A model generated the notes under the pieces. That model was not told the DNA's origin and searched no databases. It saw only the letters and a list, made by a program, of their open reading frames with translations. A DNA stretch of 64,000 nt from Akebia trifoliata. Lineage: Eukaryota > Streptophyta > Magnoliopsida > Ranunculales > Lardizabalaceae. Shown in pieces: positions 23,067 to 34,300 of this stretch. A program made the translations under genes and the position numbers. How positions within the stretch are numbered: the first letter of the stretch is position 1; each line of letters opens with the position of its first letter. Where the stretch lies: contig CM030715.1 of NCBI GenBank assembly GCA_017979445.1, forward strand, positions 16,249,602-16,313,601, written 5' to 3'.

Positions 23067-24722
23067 ATGGAGCTCACTCATGCTTTGGGGATTTCAACCA
23101 ACTTCGATCTCGCAGTCGAAAGCTCATCTCCCATTCTTGAAGGTGGTCATAATCTTCCAAATCTCAAAAGATACGTCGTTGTAGATCCATTTTCACATCA
23201 ATGGCTTAATTCTATGACTCATGAAGAGAGGGTTAGGTGGGACTCCAATAAGCTTGGGTTCACACTCTCTTTATCGAAAGTTACCATAATGTGGGACTTG
23301 ATAGAGACTCTTATGGGATTTTGGATTCTAGGGTTCAATTTGTTTTGTTTCGGCAACAAGGAAATGACTCCTGTGATTGAAGAGTTTGAACGCATCTTCG
23401 GCCTTTGCCAATCGTCTCAGGTAGTCGTACCACTCTTACGTGAAAGCAATAGAAAAAAGGTTATCAGGATTCCTTAGGATTCTAAAACAATAATTAGAGC
23501 GAATCGATGGAAATTCGAATCTTCTCAAGGTTTTAAAGGTATTTTTGCTTCGATGGCTTGAGGACATGGATTCCCCATCTCGATTTGACATTTTGACTCT
23601 AGTGGTGATGAATCAACTCTTGTTCTCTCAAAACGATGAGTATGTGAACCTGGCTTTGATAAGCATACTCGACCAAGTTCGACAAGGTTTAAGATTGGCT
23701 CCTATACTCGTAGGGGAATCATAATTGTCTCTTACGGCTTGTTCGAATGGGAGAGAGTAGTTGTATCATGGGTGCGCTTCATTGTTGCAGGTGGGATCCT
23801 CATCTTGTTTATTTTGAAACATCGTGATTAAAGTTGAAGTTCTTATTTTATCCATTTTAAATTTTGAAGCATTGTAATTGAAGTTGACTTCCCTTTTTGT
23901 GTAGCTTTGGTTCTTTGATTACTTAGCTTCGATTACGACTATTAGTCGTTGTTTTAACGTCCAAGCCAATCTAGTGGTTTTGATGAACAAAAGGAAGCTC
24001 CCTGTCCGTTCTAGTGGCAAGTTGGTTGGTTCGGAGGTTTGTAAGATATGATAGATGATGAGGTACGTTGGTTAGACACCTTCCACCCTTCGGCTTCACC
24101 CATTCTTTCCTTTTCCCGAAGTTGTTTTTCCATATTGATTGGTTTGACTGGGGCTACTTACTACATCCCTCTTCGTGTGCTGAGGCTGTTTGGTGAAGAA
24201 CAGGGCATAGTGACTCATGGAGATTTTGGAGAGTTGGTCGGGTCATTTTCTCCTTCTCCTCATTCCTAGCAATTACATAATCAATTAGAGAAAGCTTTGA
24301 AGAACGTGGTGACCCTCGACCATCCTATATTTCTTGGCTATTCTTTTCCGAATTATTAGTTTTGGATACAACAACAGATTCTTGAGAGGGCTCGTGCCAT
24401 GCCTTCGACTCAATGAAGATCTTCTGGTTCTCTTTTCTTCGACCACCTTGATTGATTAGAGGAGATGAGGATGTCTCACAAACGGATTGAGAAGATTTGG
24501 CTGCATTCTGATAATGATCTGAAGGCCTAGATAGCTCATCTTGAGTCCTTAAGGATTGAGGAATCTGCCGTCTTAAGGGCTGAGATTGATAATCTGTGGA
24601 AAAGGCTTGCTCAAGGTCCCTACTTCGATGCCTTTGCATCTTACTTGGTGGGTCATGATGCTTCTGATGCTAAGGTGGTGATAATGGGGCAAGCTATTGG
24701 AATTCGTGCCTTGGAAGAGTGA
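23067..24722 (+). pseudogene. Degenerate DUF7745-type antisense ORF inside element C
   Basis: On the + strand, opposite to C's pol, between integrase and the 3' LTR. From ATG at 23067 the frame stays open to a stop at 23475-23477; more pieces follow in shifted frames to about 24722. Features in order: a W..LIETLMGFW segment followed by F.FGNKEMTPVIEEFERI (near 23280-23400), which matches the signature region of DUF7745 proteins (FWD/FYDP...CFTF...PTLEEY); a LLFSQNDEYVNLALI piece (about 23610-23680); an S.GR..LYHGCASLLQ piece (about 23740-23790); a final GL.G..YY.PL..LR.FG piece (about 24140-24200); and a Leu/Glu/Arg-rich, probably coiled-coil tail (24460-24620). The order of pieces is that of the family. 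Several stops and frameshifts make it non-functional. The function of DUF7745 proteins is unknown; they are frequent in plant retroelements. Confidence 0.75.
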
Positions 24723-25620
24723 CTTGATTATTTTTTCATTTCTTGTCGAGACGTATAATTGGCACCATATATTTTTGTATTTTCTTTGTGTTAGAAAAAA
24801 TGTAATGTGTAACATTTTGAAATGAAAAGAAAAATAGGTTTTTTATTTACTTGGCCTCAAATATATCTATTGCTTTGAAAAACTGAAGTTGAGTAAGTCC
24901 TAGATTTTTCATCATTTGCCAAAATAGTTGTTTTGAAAACATTTGAATTTGTGTGATTTGTTTTTGTCAAATAAATATTGTAGATACAAAATATGAACAC
25001 TTTTGAAAAACCTTTGTTACTTCGATGATTTATGTGTTTTTGCCTACTACTAAGGATATGGATGTCAGTAGCTCTTAGGCTCTTTTTAGAGTCATCCCCA
25101 GTGCCCCAGTACTGGGTGAATATCGATTGAACGAGGGATTTGGGATTTCAGGAACTTTTCGTCGTTCACAGTTTATACTCATGCGGGCCAGGAGTTCTTT
25201 TTTTTTTATTTTTTTCTTTATTGCCCCTAGTGCCAATTACGGTTTTCACTAGATCTGATTTCCACATTTTTGCGCATCAACGCCATTTCAGATTTTCATC
25301 GTACCGGTGGTTTTGATCTTGCCATAGTCTAATTTTTTTACTCATGACGCCATTTCAGATTTTCACTATCCCTTTCAGACTATGCTTATATTTTGTTTAG
25401 ATTTTTACATTACAATTCCTACTTGGAGCCTATGTGTCTTTATGGCTTGGTGACTCTAGTTAAACTACGAAATCGATGACTCTACTCTTATAGTGGCACT
25501 CTTTCTTGAATGATCAATCTAAATTCTCCTCTCGAGTTTGCTGACGATTATTCGTGGTTCGAAAATTCAAGTTTAGTCGCAAGATCGTCTACTCTACACT
25601 TCAAGTACTCTTTTTTTGGA
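24723..25620 (-). other. Element C spacer behind pol, left of insertion A
   Basis: Non-coding. It contains a 12-base perfect palindrome CCCAGTACTGGG near 25110, a twice-used CGCCATTTCAGATTTTCA motif (about 25270-25370), and a ~115-bp direct repeat (CTCTCGAGTTT at 25533) whose second unit lies past insertion A at 38318. These look like the tandem repeats expected in the 3' region of Tat elements. Confidence 0.5.
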
Positions 25621-27338
25621 TGTAGACACCCCATTTTTGCACTCGCCTGATTAATCAACTCGTCAACACGATTGCAACGGTCCCCAATGATGGATGATTA
25701 TTCCAATGCTTTATTTTGTTACTAGATATGTTTCAGAAATCTGGATCAGGTATCTCAAATTAACAAAACTGTAGAAAGCACGCTACGTTAGGAAAATATG
25801 ACCCTAGAAACGTAGAAATCATCATTTTGCAGACAAAAAGAAGCTCCACGATAAAAATCACTAAAAAATGACCAAATTACCAAAATACCCATAATCTTAA
25901 AATATCCCTAGAGCCTACGTTACGCTTACGAAAACTCATTCAAGCACATAAAACAACAAATCGAAACCAAATAAATCATTTCGCCAATTTTCATAGAATT
26001 TGACAAAATTACTAAAATATCCCTCATAAAGTTCACGATCATTCCACACAAAAATTTTCATAAATGATAAAAACCAACATTTTCACTGAATTCCTTACGA
26101 AAAATCGATTCTAAAACATCTTGGAACATTGAAAAATGACTTAAAATGCAAAAAGTCCTCTCTGAGGGCAAAACGGTAATTTTAAAATTTTCATAATTAA
26201 AATTTTAAAATTAATAAATAAAATATTAAATAATTAAAGAGAAACATTAATAAAATTAATTTAAAATTTTAAACTAAAAAAATCGATCAATCAGGCTTTC
26301 AGGCAAAATTGTTAAGGGTTGCCAAGATATTTCTTCAAGGACCCCTCCATTTTGGGGTCCAAAGAATTAAAGATATAATAGAGGGGGGTTCTGCAAAAAA
26401 TAAAGTCAATCAAGCAAGACTAAAGTCAAAATTTTAAAGTCAATCAAGTAAGACTAAAGTCAAAATTAAAGGTCATTAAGACTAAAGTCAAGATATTAAA
26501 GTCAATCAATTAAAGAAAGTCAAAATCTTAAAGTCAACCAAATAAGACCAAAAGTCAAAATCCTAATAGAGTTCTAATTAAATAATAACTATTTAATATA
26601 ATTCTAACTAAATATAACTCGACCTAAAACATTCTAACTAAAATACAACTCTAACTAAAAGAATTCTAATTAAACATTAATTCTATCTAAATCAAACCCT
26701 TAAAAAAATCTATAATAGGGGTCTTTTTATACCCTATTTTCGTATCAAATCATAAACCCTAGGAAAAGTAGGTCAAAAAGCCTCCCCAACCTTCCCAAAA
26801 CCCTAATTTTGAAGTCCTAACTCCTTACCTAACATCCATACCTCAACTTTAGCTCAAAAATACCTAAAAATCCTTCCAAAACACCTTCAAATCCATAAGA
26901 AAAATCAGAAAACTCACAGATCTAAGAAGAAGATACATCAACTTGAAGATCAAAAATCAAATCCGGTGACGGACGAATAGCAAGGAAATACATACGTAGA
27001 TACTCTTCGCTGGTGCTGAGGGAATCGTTGTAATCGGCAAGGTAACTTTCTTTTATATTTTTTTATTATTATTATAATTATTTATTATTTTTGGTCTATT
27101 TTGCAATGTAACCGATTTTTAGGAAGAAGTAAAGACCGGCACTTGCCAGGCGTGGTTGGTGCCTAACACCTTCCAACCCCGTAACGTGATCCCCGGACCC
27201 GTATTTTCTTTCGTAGATTAGTTGTTTTTATTTTTAAAGTCAATGATCGGTTCCTAGACCGTAATAACAAGGTGGCGACTCCCAAACCGCAAAGGTCAAA
27301 AGCATATCCGCGCATCCCGCGGATCGAGGGCGCTTTCA
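25621..27338 (+). repeat. 5' LTR of element A
   Basis: 1718 bp. The presumed U3 has a TTGAC-rich (AGTCAA on +) array at about 26400-26565. A TATA region reading CTATAATAGGGG near 26710 has lost one A compared with CTATAAATAGGGG in the 3' LTR. Near the 3' end are a GGTTGG/CCAACC hairpin at 27154-27178, the GGTGGCGACTCCC motif at about 27270 and a CCGCG...CGCGG hairpin at about 27307-27325. Confidence 0.92.
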
Positions 27339-27339
27339 G

Positions 27340-27357
27340 TGGCGACTCCACTGGGGA
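27340..27357 (+). other. Primer binding site of element A
   Basis: TGGCGACTCCACTGGGGA starts one base after the LTR. The identical sequence is in B (42234-42251) and a one-base variant is in D (62384-62401). It is not the iMet type. Ogre elements are reported to use a tRNA-Arg primer, and this site resembles that class; the matching tRNA was not checked. Confidence 0.8.
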
Positions 27358-28095
27358 CCTTTGAGGATCAGACTTGAAAAACCCCAAGTATGGGAACCAT
27401 TGCCAGTAGGACCTAGTTTTTTATTTTATTTTATTTGTAGTTATTTATTTTTTTTATTTTGATATTTATCATTCTTTTGGCTCTATTGTTGATCATTGAT
27501 TGGGATGTTGAATATTTTTGTTTGGCACATCCTTGTTATGGTTCAATTTGGGATTATTCATAATGACCCTAAATAATGTAGGATATCAAAAGTTAATGAC
27601 ATTAGATTATTTCCGGGTTTATATTATCTTTTATTGAAAGCCTTTGGTTTAATTTTGGATATTTTGGATTTGGCATATAATTTTTTTCTGTTTGGTTCAA
27701 TCGAGGGTCATTTAGAATGATCCTAAATAATGAAAGATTTAAATTGACATAATTGAGGATGGAATAATGGTGGTTGAGATGAGAGTTATGATTATTTAAA
27801 AAAAAAAATTGGATGAATTTTTACTTTTTTCGGTGCGTTACTAGGCATATGCGATGAGTTGTGAAAAAAAAATTATTTCTGAGTAATGCACTAAGAAACG
27901 AAAAAATTCCTTTTTTAATGTTGTTCGCGATGAGGAGAGGATTTCAAAAAAAAAAATCAGAAAAAAATCGCAAAAAAGTTATTTTTTTTAAGCGTGGTGT
28001 GCCATTAGCATAAATCAGTTTTTGCTGTTTTATCTCCTTCTTCAATAGAAAAAAACGAAAAACAGCAGGTAAAAAAAAAACGTCTCAGCACTTCC

Positions 28096-28132
<37 letters not shown>

Positions 28133-29984
28133 GAAAGCTGAAACTAGTCACCATGTCCATCATCAATCCCTCTCTTGTCGCCCCCAAATTAAAATCCCTT
28201 ATACTACCTATTAGATTTCTTCATGAACTTTTAATTAACAACGATTTCCAACAATTTCATGGCGGTTTTTTCAAACTAAAGTGCCCTACCTTTTTTCTTT
28301 CTTCTATGAAATTATGATTTTTGATGGAACTAAGGAATATTTGTTCTGTTTTTCTTTTTTATTTATTTATTTTAGTTTGTGATTTTTTTGTGACTCAGAT
28401 CTTTTCTCAGAAAAGAATCAAAGGAGTTATTGTTTTATTCATAAATAAATAAATAAATAAATAAAAGTGGATATTCCTATTTTTTATTAGGTTTTTAAGA
28501 AGATTTCGCTGTTTTGATTGCAAAGTTCAAGAAACAAAGAGGGAAAAAATCGAAAGGTGATGTTTTTATTTTTAATCTTTTAGAGAGAAAAAGAGAGTTG
28601 CAGCGCAGCCATGGCGTCTCTGTTCTCTTCTTCGTGTAGGGTCTCATGAAATGTCGCAGTAGCACACAATAGAGAGAACAAGAGCTTCTTTGTCTCTCGA
28701 CATCCTCTCCTCTTTCCATATTTTTCCTTCCTGAACTCCCCAGATTTCCAATGCTCTTCAATTCCAACAATGGGCTGTGTTTCCATATATCTCCCCAAAG
28801 GTGACATGTGATCGATTCATAAATTTGGTGGGCCCGTCAGATGAGTTAGTTGTTCGAAGAATTATCCAAATTGGATAAGTCTATTCGGAGTCATGGGTTC
28901 TACTGCTGCTGTGAGTGGATTGGAGAAGGTGGCCACTACTTGGATGGTGTTTCTGTTAGTTAAGTAGACACCCCCTCATAGGGAACTAAGGTGTTAATCA
29001 TGAATACCTCTCTCGTGTGTTGATCGTTTGTCATTTGGCATTTTTTTTTTTTGCTTTCTTTTAAAAAAAAATTTAATTAAAATTAAAAAAAAAAAAAAGT
29101 TTTTTCGGTTACTCCAAGCAAATTTTGGATAGGACTCACTTATTTCTTTTTAAAATTAAAAATCATTCAAATAATGTTTTTTAAGATTAAAAATCCTTCA
29201 AATATGGTCTTTAATAAGTATTTAATTCTTTACAATATCGTGGGTCCCACCCCAAAATTTGGAAATCACATTTCTTACTAAGGATTTTTCACCACAATGG
29301 TATAGCCTAACTCAATAAGAGTTTGCTTTTATTATGGGTCGAGCTCGCACGTGGCATGATCCAATGTCATCAATTCGATGGACTTTGAAAGAGAAGTTTT
29401 CAATGTATATTTTCTTTATCTTTCAACATCATGACTTTGGTCAAAGTCAATAGCTATATTTTCAAGAATTTGGATATTAGACTATTATTTTTTAATATTA
29501 TTTTTGGATCCAAACATTTTCTTTGAAATCTAGAAGGCCATGGCGTTGGATTATCGATCACGTGGGCTCAATGACTCTTTGTAAAATTTAAAATCTTAAT
29601 GTGGTGGTCAAAGTAATTTAAGTGGTTTTTGTTTTGAAAAAAAAAATTAATCTGTTTAATTTGTTTAGTAATAGTAGGTTTCTTTAATTTCTTTTAAGAA
29701 TTTTTTTCTTTTCTAAAAAAGAGGGCCATCATTCTTTATCTCAAAAAACTATCAATCTATCATCATCGTTGAAATCTCAATTTATTTTGGATCACCCAGA
29801 ATAACCCTTGATTGGAACACATAAAGAAATATTTTTGATTAAATGCCTGCTTCTAACATTGATATATGTGTGATGTGCTTATCTTTAATTATGTGATTTG
29901 GAATGGTGTTGGTTTTGATTAAATATTCATATGATTCATGTTATAATGATTGGTTTAATATGGTCCATCGGACTATTTGTTTGA
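27358..29984 (+). other. Element A leader, unique part
   Basis: No gene is recognised. It contains two copies of a leader hairpin with AGGGTCATT/AATGA.CCT arms (27550-27575 and 27704-27725), homologous to two in D and one in B. A (CT)n tract at 28100-28130 is followed by an ATG-led 55-codon open frame (28152 onward, +) of unknown origin. Poly-A/T tracts lie at 29040-29100. The 28000-29000 part has no counterpart in B or D that I can see and could be captured host DNA. Confidence 0.45.
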
Positions 29985-31209
29985 AAAAGGCCCCAGGCAC
30001 ACCCCACCCCGTTTTGCACACACCACATGCACGTTTATTGTTTTGCACGCTTGCACGTCCCATATAGCCAACGTGGCACTAGTGAGTGGCCCGGTCTCTT
30101 CGGAGATGCGACGTCATTCATGAAAACCACAACTCCAGTCACGTACCTTAGGATATATCAAACTAGGGCATCAATACCGTCTGATCAGGTGATTCTGAGA
30201 GGTATATTGATGCACCCAGGCTGGAGCGACCTGAGCCTTTGACCTATTGTGAGCTACACAGTCACATGTCCCGATTGCCAACGTGGTACTAGTATGTAGT
30301 CGGTCCTCTCGTGGGATGCCAAACCATTTATGAAAGCTACAACTCTTGACTCGTACCCGCAGGTATATAAAAGATAATCCAACTACATCAATTGCACTTC
30401 TTGGTCAAAACCAGTGCCTAAGCGAGATCCTGCCCCACTGTACCCTACTGTACGAGGGGATAGACTACGTCTATTCTAGACGAGAGGTATTTAAGTGGGT
30501 CCTTACTCGGCATTGTGCACCACCTCTCAACTGGGGATCAAACTGGCTGTTTTTGGCTTCAGAGAAGTGAGTTGAAGTTTAGATTATCACCTATACGATA
30601 TATCAAATCAAGTCACCACGTACCGTCTGATTGAGTATGCTCGAGAGGTATATAGGTGCATTTGGGCAAGGGTGGCCAGATAAATTGCATTGCACATAGT
30701 AAACTTAGAGTCTGAAAGCCTTCCTATAGGTCACGACCTGAACTGACTATAGGTGTTCCCGGGCTGCTTTATTCAATCCAACCAACAGGTAAGTGGGCGG
30801 ACCGATCCACAATAATCAAACAAAATCCGTAATATCGGTCTGACCCAATATGTGAAATGTACCGATTAATTTGAACCACTTAAACTAGTTGGCCCAATTG
30901 ACAAATGGATCAAACTGATCAATACCAAATCAGTTGGACTAATTGGTTTCACTTTTAAAGATCCAGACCACTTTGTATAAAAAGATTCGATCTTAGGATT
31001 AAATTAATTTGTCTGATCAAAGATTCAATCCCAATCAGGGGTAGACCCGCGTCTAATCTTTCTCGCTTTCTTAGTCACTATAGACTTATAGTGCATTTGG
31101 ATTCGATATTTTCCACCGAACTTGGGTTATTCTATATCGAAACTTTAATCATGTGGTTAAAAGTCAAACCTTTAGAGTCAATGGTTAACCTTAGTTTACT
31201 TCCAATCAG
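29985..31209 (+). repeat. Conserved leader block shared by A, B and D
   Basis: Aligns closely with B 43620-44870 and, inverted, with D 58850-59765. It is itself built of diverged direct repeats: the AACGTGG.ACTAGT...CGTACC...GGTATAT module occurs near 30060-30170 and again near 30270-30370, and a third partial GGTATATAGGTGCA.T.GGGCAAGG module lies near 30650. Short open frames here (30027-30242, 30346-30570) are not conserved in B. A TATATAAAAG string at 30364 could act as an internal TATA box, but nothing else supports that. Role unknown; it lies directly upstream of gag. Confidence 0.6.
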
Positions 31210-32742
31210 GTGATAATTGGTCCCAAACGTTCTAAACCTCCATCTGTACCACTTTGGGTCCGTGAAAAAAGTCGTCTTTCTAGAGTACTATTGTCAAGTA
31301 GTCAGTCTTTGCCACGAAAAGAAACGAGTACCATGGATGAAGCTGCGCTCCGTCAGATTTTGGAATATTTTCAAGCACAGATTATTGCTTCTGTCCAAAC
31401 ACAAATTGAATCCCTGAAAATTGAAAAGGGAAAAGATAAAACTATAGAACCTCAAGATGTGTTTGACCTCGTTGAAAATCAAGAAGATGATCAGTTACAC
31501 GTCGACCATGTCTTAGCTCATCGAATAACTCAGATTGAAACTGTTTTGAAGAATATTAAAGACACCAACGATCTTACTCTTGGATTAGGGGCAATGACCT
31601 TGTTTCCCATGGTCCGTTGGCCAGAGAAGTTCACAATGCCAGATATGGAGAAGTTTGACGGTATTGGATGCCCTAGGACTCACTTAAAAGTATATGTCGG
31701 CATAATGCAATCTCAGGGTCTGAGTGAAAAACAGATGGTTCAACTTTTTCAAAGAACCCTTACAGGTCCTGCCCTACGCTGGTTAATGTCATTGGACTCG
31801 TTTAGGGTAAGAAAATGGAATGAATTGATGAAAGAGTTTATTGGTCGATATTCATTCAACACGGATATTGAACTCACAAAAAGATATCTAGAAACTACTA
31901 AACAAAAATCCGGGGAAACTTTCACTGAGTTCATTGCTCGATGGAGAGCTAAAGCAGCTCAATTGTGGGACCGACCTCAAGAGAATGAACAAGTCAAGAT
32001 AATCCTCAGGAATCTCACTCCAAATTATGCCAAGTACTTGATGCCTCAATACTTGCCAACTTTTCAATCCCTCCTTAAGGCTGAAAATCAAGTTGAGGAT
32101 GCTTACTCTTCGGGACTTTTTGATAACTCGTCTGAGTCAAAACCCAAACATTTCAAACCTAATGTCAATTCCTTACAAGTGGCCAACATCTCCTTCGCAC
32201 TATCTCCTCAAGCTACTCAACCTTCACAAGCTAAGCCTAGGAGACAGTTTGCCAATCTTGGAATGTCCTTTAGTGTTGCTTATCAAAAATTGACAAAAAG
32301 GGGATTGCTGACGCCTTTACAACCTAAGCCTTTGCCCAATCCTCTTCCCCCAAACATGGATAATGGGCAATTCTGTGAATTCCATCAGATGCCTGGTCAT
32401 GTTCTTGATAGGTGTATTACTCTCCGACATGCTATCCAAGACCTTATTGAGCAAGGAAAAGTCACTATACCCACTCCTACTACTCCCAATGTTAAGACTA
32501 ACCCTTTGCCTACTTTTCAAAATCAGCCCCCTCATACTCTAAACTTAATATCCATATCCAAACCCGAACCAATTGACCCAATTTTCTTCATTCACCTAAT
32601 TGGTCTTAACAGTGCATTCGCTCCATGCCAGAATAAGCACAACTACTCTAAAACAGTGACAGAACTGAAGAATAGAGAAATTATTGAAGCAACGGGTTGT
32701 CGCGCATATGACAGGGGCTTGAATTGGAATATGAAGAGATAA
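31210..32742 (+). CDS. gag: Retrotransposon gag polyprotein (element A)
   Basis: 510 codons from the first ATG; the in-frame ATG at 31333 (context ACCATGG, residue 42) is at least as likely a start and gives 469 residues beginning MDEAALRQ. Gag packages the element RNA into virus-like particles in the cytoplasm. The N-terminal ~100 residues are charged and Gln-rich, probably helical. The plant retrotransposon gag domain follows at about residues 139-300 (KFDGIGCPRTHLK..., LTGPALRW, F..FIARWRAKAAQL). A Cys-His cluster CX2HX4HX4C (CEFHQMPGHVLDRC, about residues 388-401) is a variant of the zinc knuckle usual in Tat elements. The C-terminus ends abruptly at a TAA, with no protease behind it. The frame is fully open despite the element's age, so it may have been kept by use or simply be lucky. 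Confidence 0.9.
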   Translation: MIIGPKRSKPPSVPLWVREKSRLSRVLLSSSQSLPRKETSTMDEAALRQILEYFQAQIIASVQTQIESLKIEKGKDKTIEPQDVFDLVENQEDDQLHVDHVLAHRITQIETVLKNIKDTNDLTLGLGAMTLFPMVRWPEKFTMPDMEKFDGIGCPRTHLKVYVGIMQSQGLSEKQMVQLFQRTLTGPALRWLMSLDSFRVRKWNELMKEFIGRYSFNTDIELTKRYLETTKQKSGETFTEFIARWRAKAAQLWDRPQENEQVKIILRNLTPNYAKYLMPQYLPTFQSLLKAENQVEDAYSSGLFDNSSESKPKHFKPNVNSLQVANISFALSPQATQPSQAKPRRQFANLGMSFSVAYQKLTKRGLLTPLQPKPLPNPLPPNMDNGQFCEFHQMPGHVLDRCITLRHAIQDLIEQGKVTIPTPTTPNVKTNPLPTFQNQPPHTLNLISISKPEPIDPIFFIHLIGLNSAFAPCQNKHNYSKTVTELKNREIIEATGCRAYDRGLNWNMKR

Positions 32743-34110
32743 TAAAAGTAGGCAAGTTCAAGTTATCCATCGAAGATAATCGAAGTGGCATAGACTCTAG
32801 AATTGTGTCCCTCTATTCAGAATGATGTCGTCTTTTAAATCTTCTTAGTTTTTTTAGCTTTAGTTGCATCAGTCTTTGAATTCAGTTAGTCATCTTCATT
32901 TTTGGGTTTTAGTAAGGTTTGTCAGTCTATGTTCTTTTCAATTCCAATAAATAAACAAGCTTTTGATTATCTTGTGTGTAATAATGATATGAACATAAAA
33001 TCTAACATGAGAAATGACTTAAAACTCACTAATCAAATTTGATAAATATTGGAATTAAAGAGTATACTCAAGAAGTGCAAATTGGTGATACATTTTCCTC
33101 AAGGGAACATGAGTGAATAATAAACTTACTTGAGAAATTCAACAATGTTCCTGCATAGTCTCATCAAAATAGATTGCAGCAAAATAAATCAAGACATAAA
33201 GTCAAAGATAAACTTCAAAGTCAAAGATCATTAAGAATGATGCAGTTGAAACCAGCGACAAATGTGCAAAAATTTGTAAAAAGGGATCCATCATGATAAA
33301 AGAATTATCATTAGAAAAAGAATATGAGATTTCTTTCGAAGTTTGGAAAGAATTGAACGAGTCAAGGTCAAATACAAATAATGCAATCACACTCAATTTC
33401 GTAGAAGAAGACTGAAGATTACTCATTCTTAGAAGAAAACTGAAGTTACTCCTTCTCAAAAGAAGACCTTACTCGACAGAGCAATCCAGATATCGAATTC
33501 CTAAAATTTTAACCAAGTCGAGCAGCATTTATCAAAGGAGGCCTCCTTTGGTCGAACCATTTCCTTGTCTTACCAAAAAAAAAATAACCTTCTTTAGCCC
33601 CTTGCAGCCATTAAAAAAATAAAAGCAATAGCCTCTTCTTTCTAAATCATACCGACCAACCTTGGGAGGGAATCTTAGTATGAACTATGTTTTGACCTGA
33701 TCCCAAAAGAAAAAGAAATATTTGGGGTACGTAGGCAACCTGAGAAGTTACTTCAGGCCCGGTCACGCAAAAAAAAATTATTCTCTTAGAAAAAGTGTCA
33801 TCTAAAAGGAAAATCCCCTATTGAAATGTTCAAAAGAAAAGAATGCCAAACTAGGGGCATTAAAAAAAAGATTCAAAAGAATTAATATAAAAAAATTGCC
33901 AAACTAGGGGCATTTAGAAAAAAATCAAAATAATTGACAGAAAAGAGAGAATATCAAACTAGGGGCATTTTGGGAAGTTGAGCCTTATATCTTTTCTTTC
34001 TAAACCATATCCTAAGCCCACCTATTAAGTCCTCCTGAATGCTAATTGACTCAGTTAAGGTGCAGGGAACCAAGAAGTTATCGAGTTAGTTATTCAAGAT
34101 CATCAAGAAA
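32743..34110 (+). other. Element A 3' region, post-gag
   Basis: Non-coding and collinear with B 44950-46230. It includes a short conserved stretch ending in CAATTCCAATAAA (about 32940), reminiscent of a poly(A) region. A block with TACGTAGGCAACCTGAG then AAGTTACTTCAGG (33730-33757) is also found in D. Three close copies of ACTAGGGGCATT (33850, 33903 and 33958) resemble the element's own PPT; a fourth is at 34814. Confidence 0.6.
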
Positions 34111-34117
34111 AGAAGAG

Positions 34118-34300
34118 AAGCCCGCTAAGTCAAAAACCCGAAAAAACAACTTAGGCAAAATTAAGGGCACACCCATAAAAAAGAAAGCCTGCTAGGTTGA
34201 AAACCTGAAAATGCAACCTATGAAAAAATCAAGGCATCATCAGAAAAAGAAAAACAAAGTCCGCTAGATTGAAAACCTGAAGAGGCGATCAAGGCAAGAA
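34118..34300 (+). repeat. Three tandem hairpin units (67-72 bp) in element A
   Basis: Units begin GCTAAGT (34124), GCTAGGTTG (34191) and GCTAGATTG (34263). Each is followed by an A-rich stretch with a CCTGAA or similar core and a complementary right arm (ACTTAGGC, CAACCTA, CGATC). Arms change together between units; the third is partly decayed. B has the same three units in better condition (46240-46410), and D has about four more-diverged ones. Confidence 0.75.

Noticed and set aside
30027..30570. Two open frames as an ORF1 upstream of gag
   Set aside because: The frames are not kept in the homologous block of B and show no domain.
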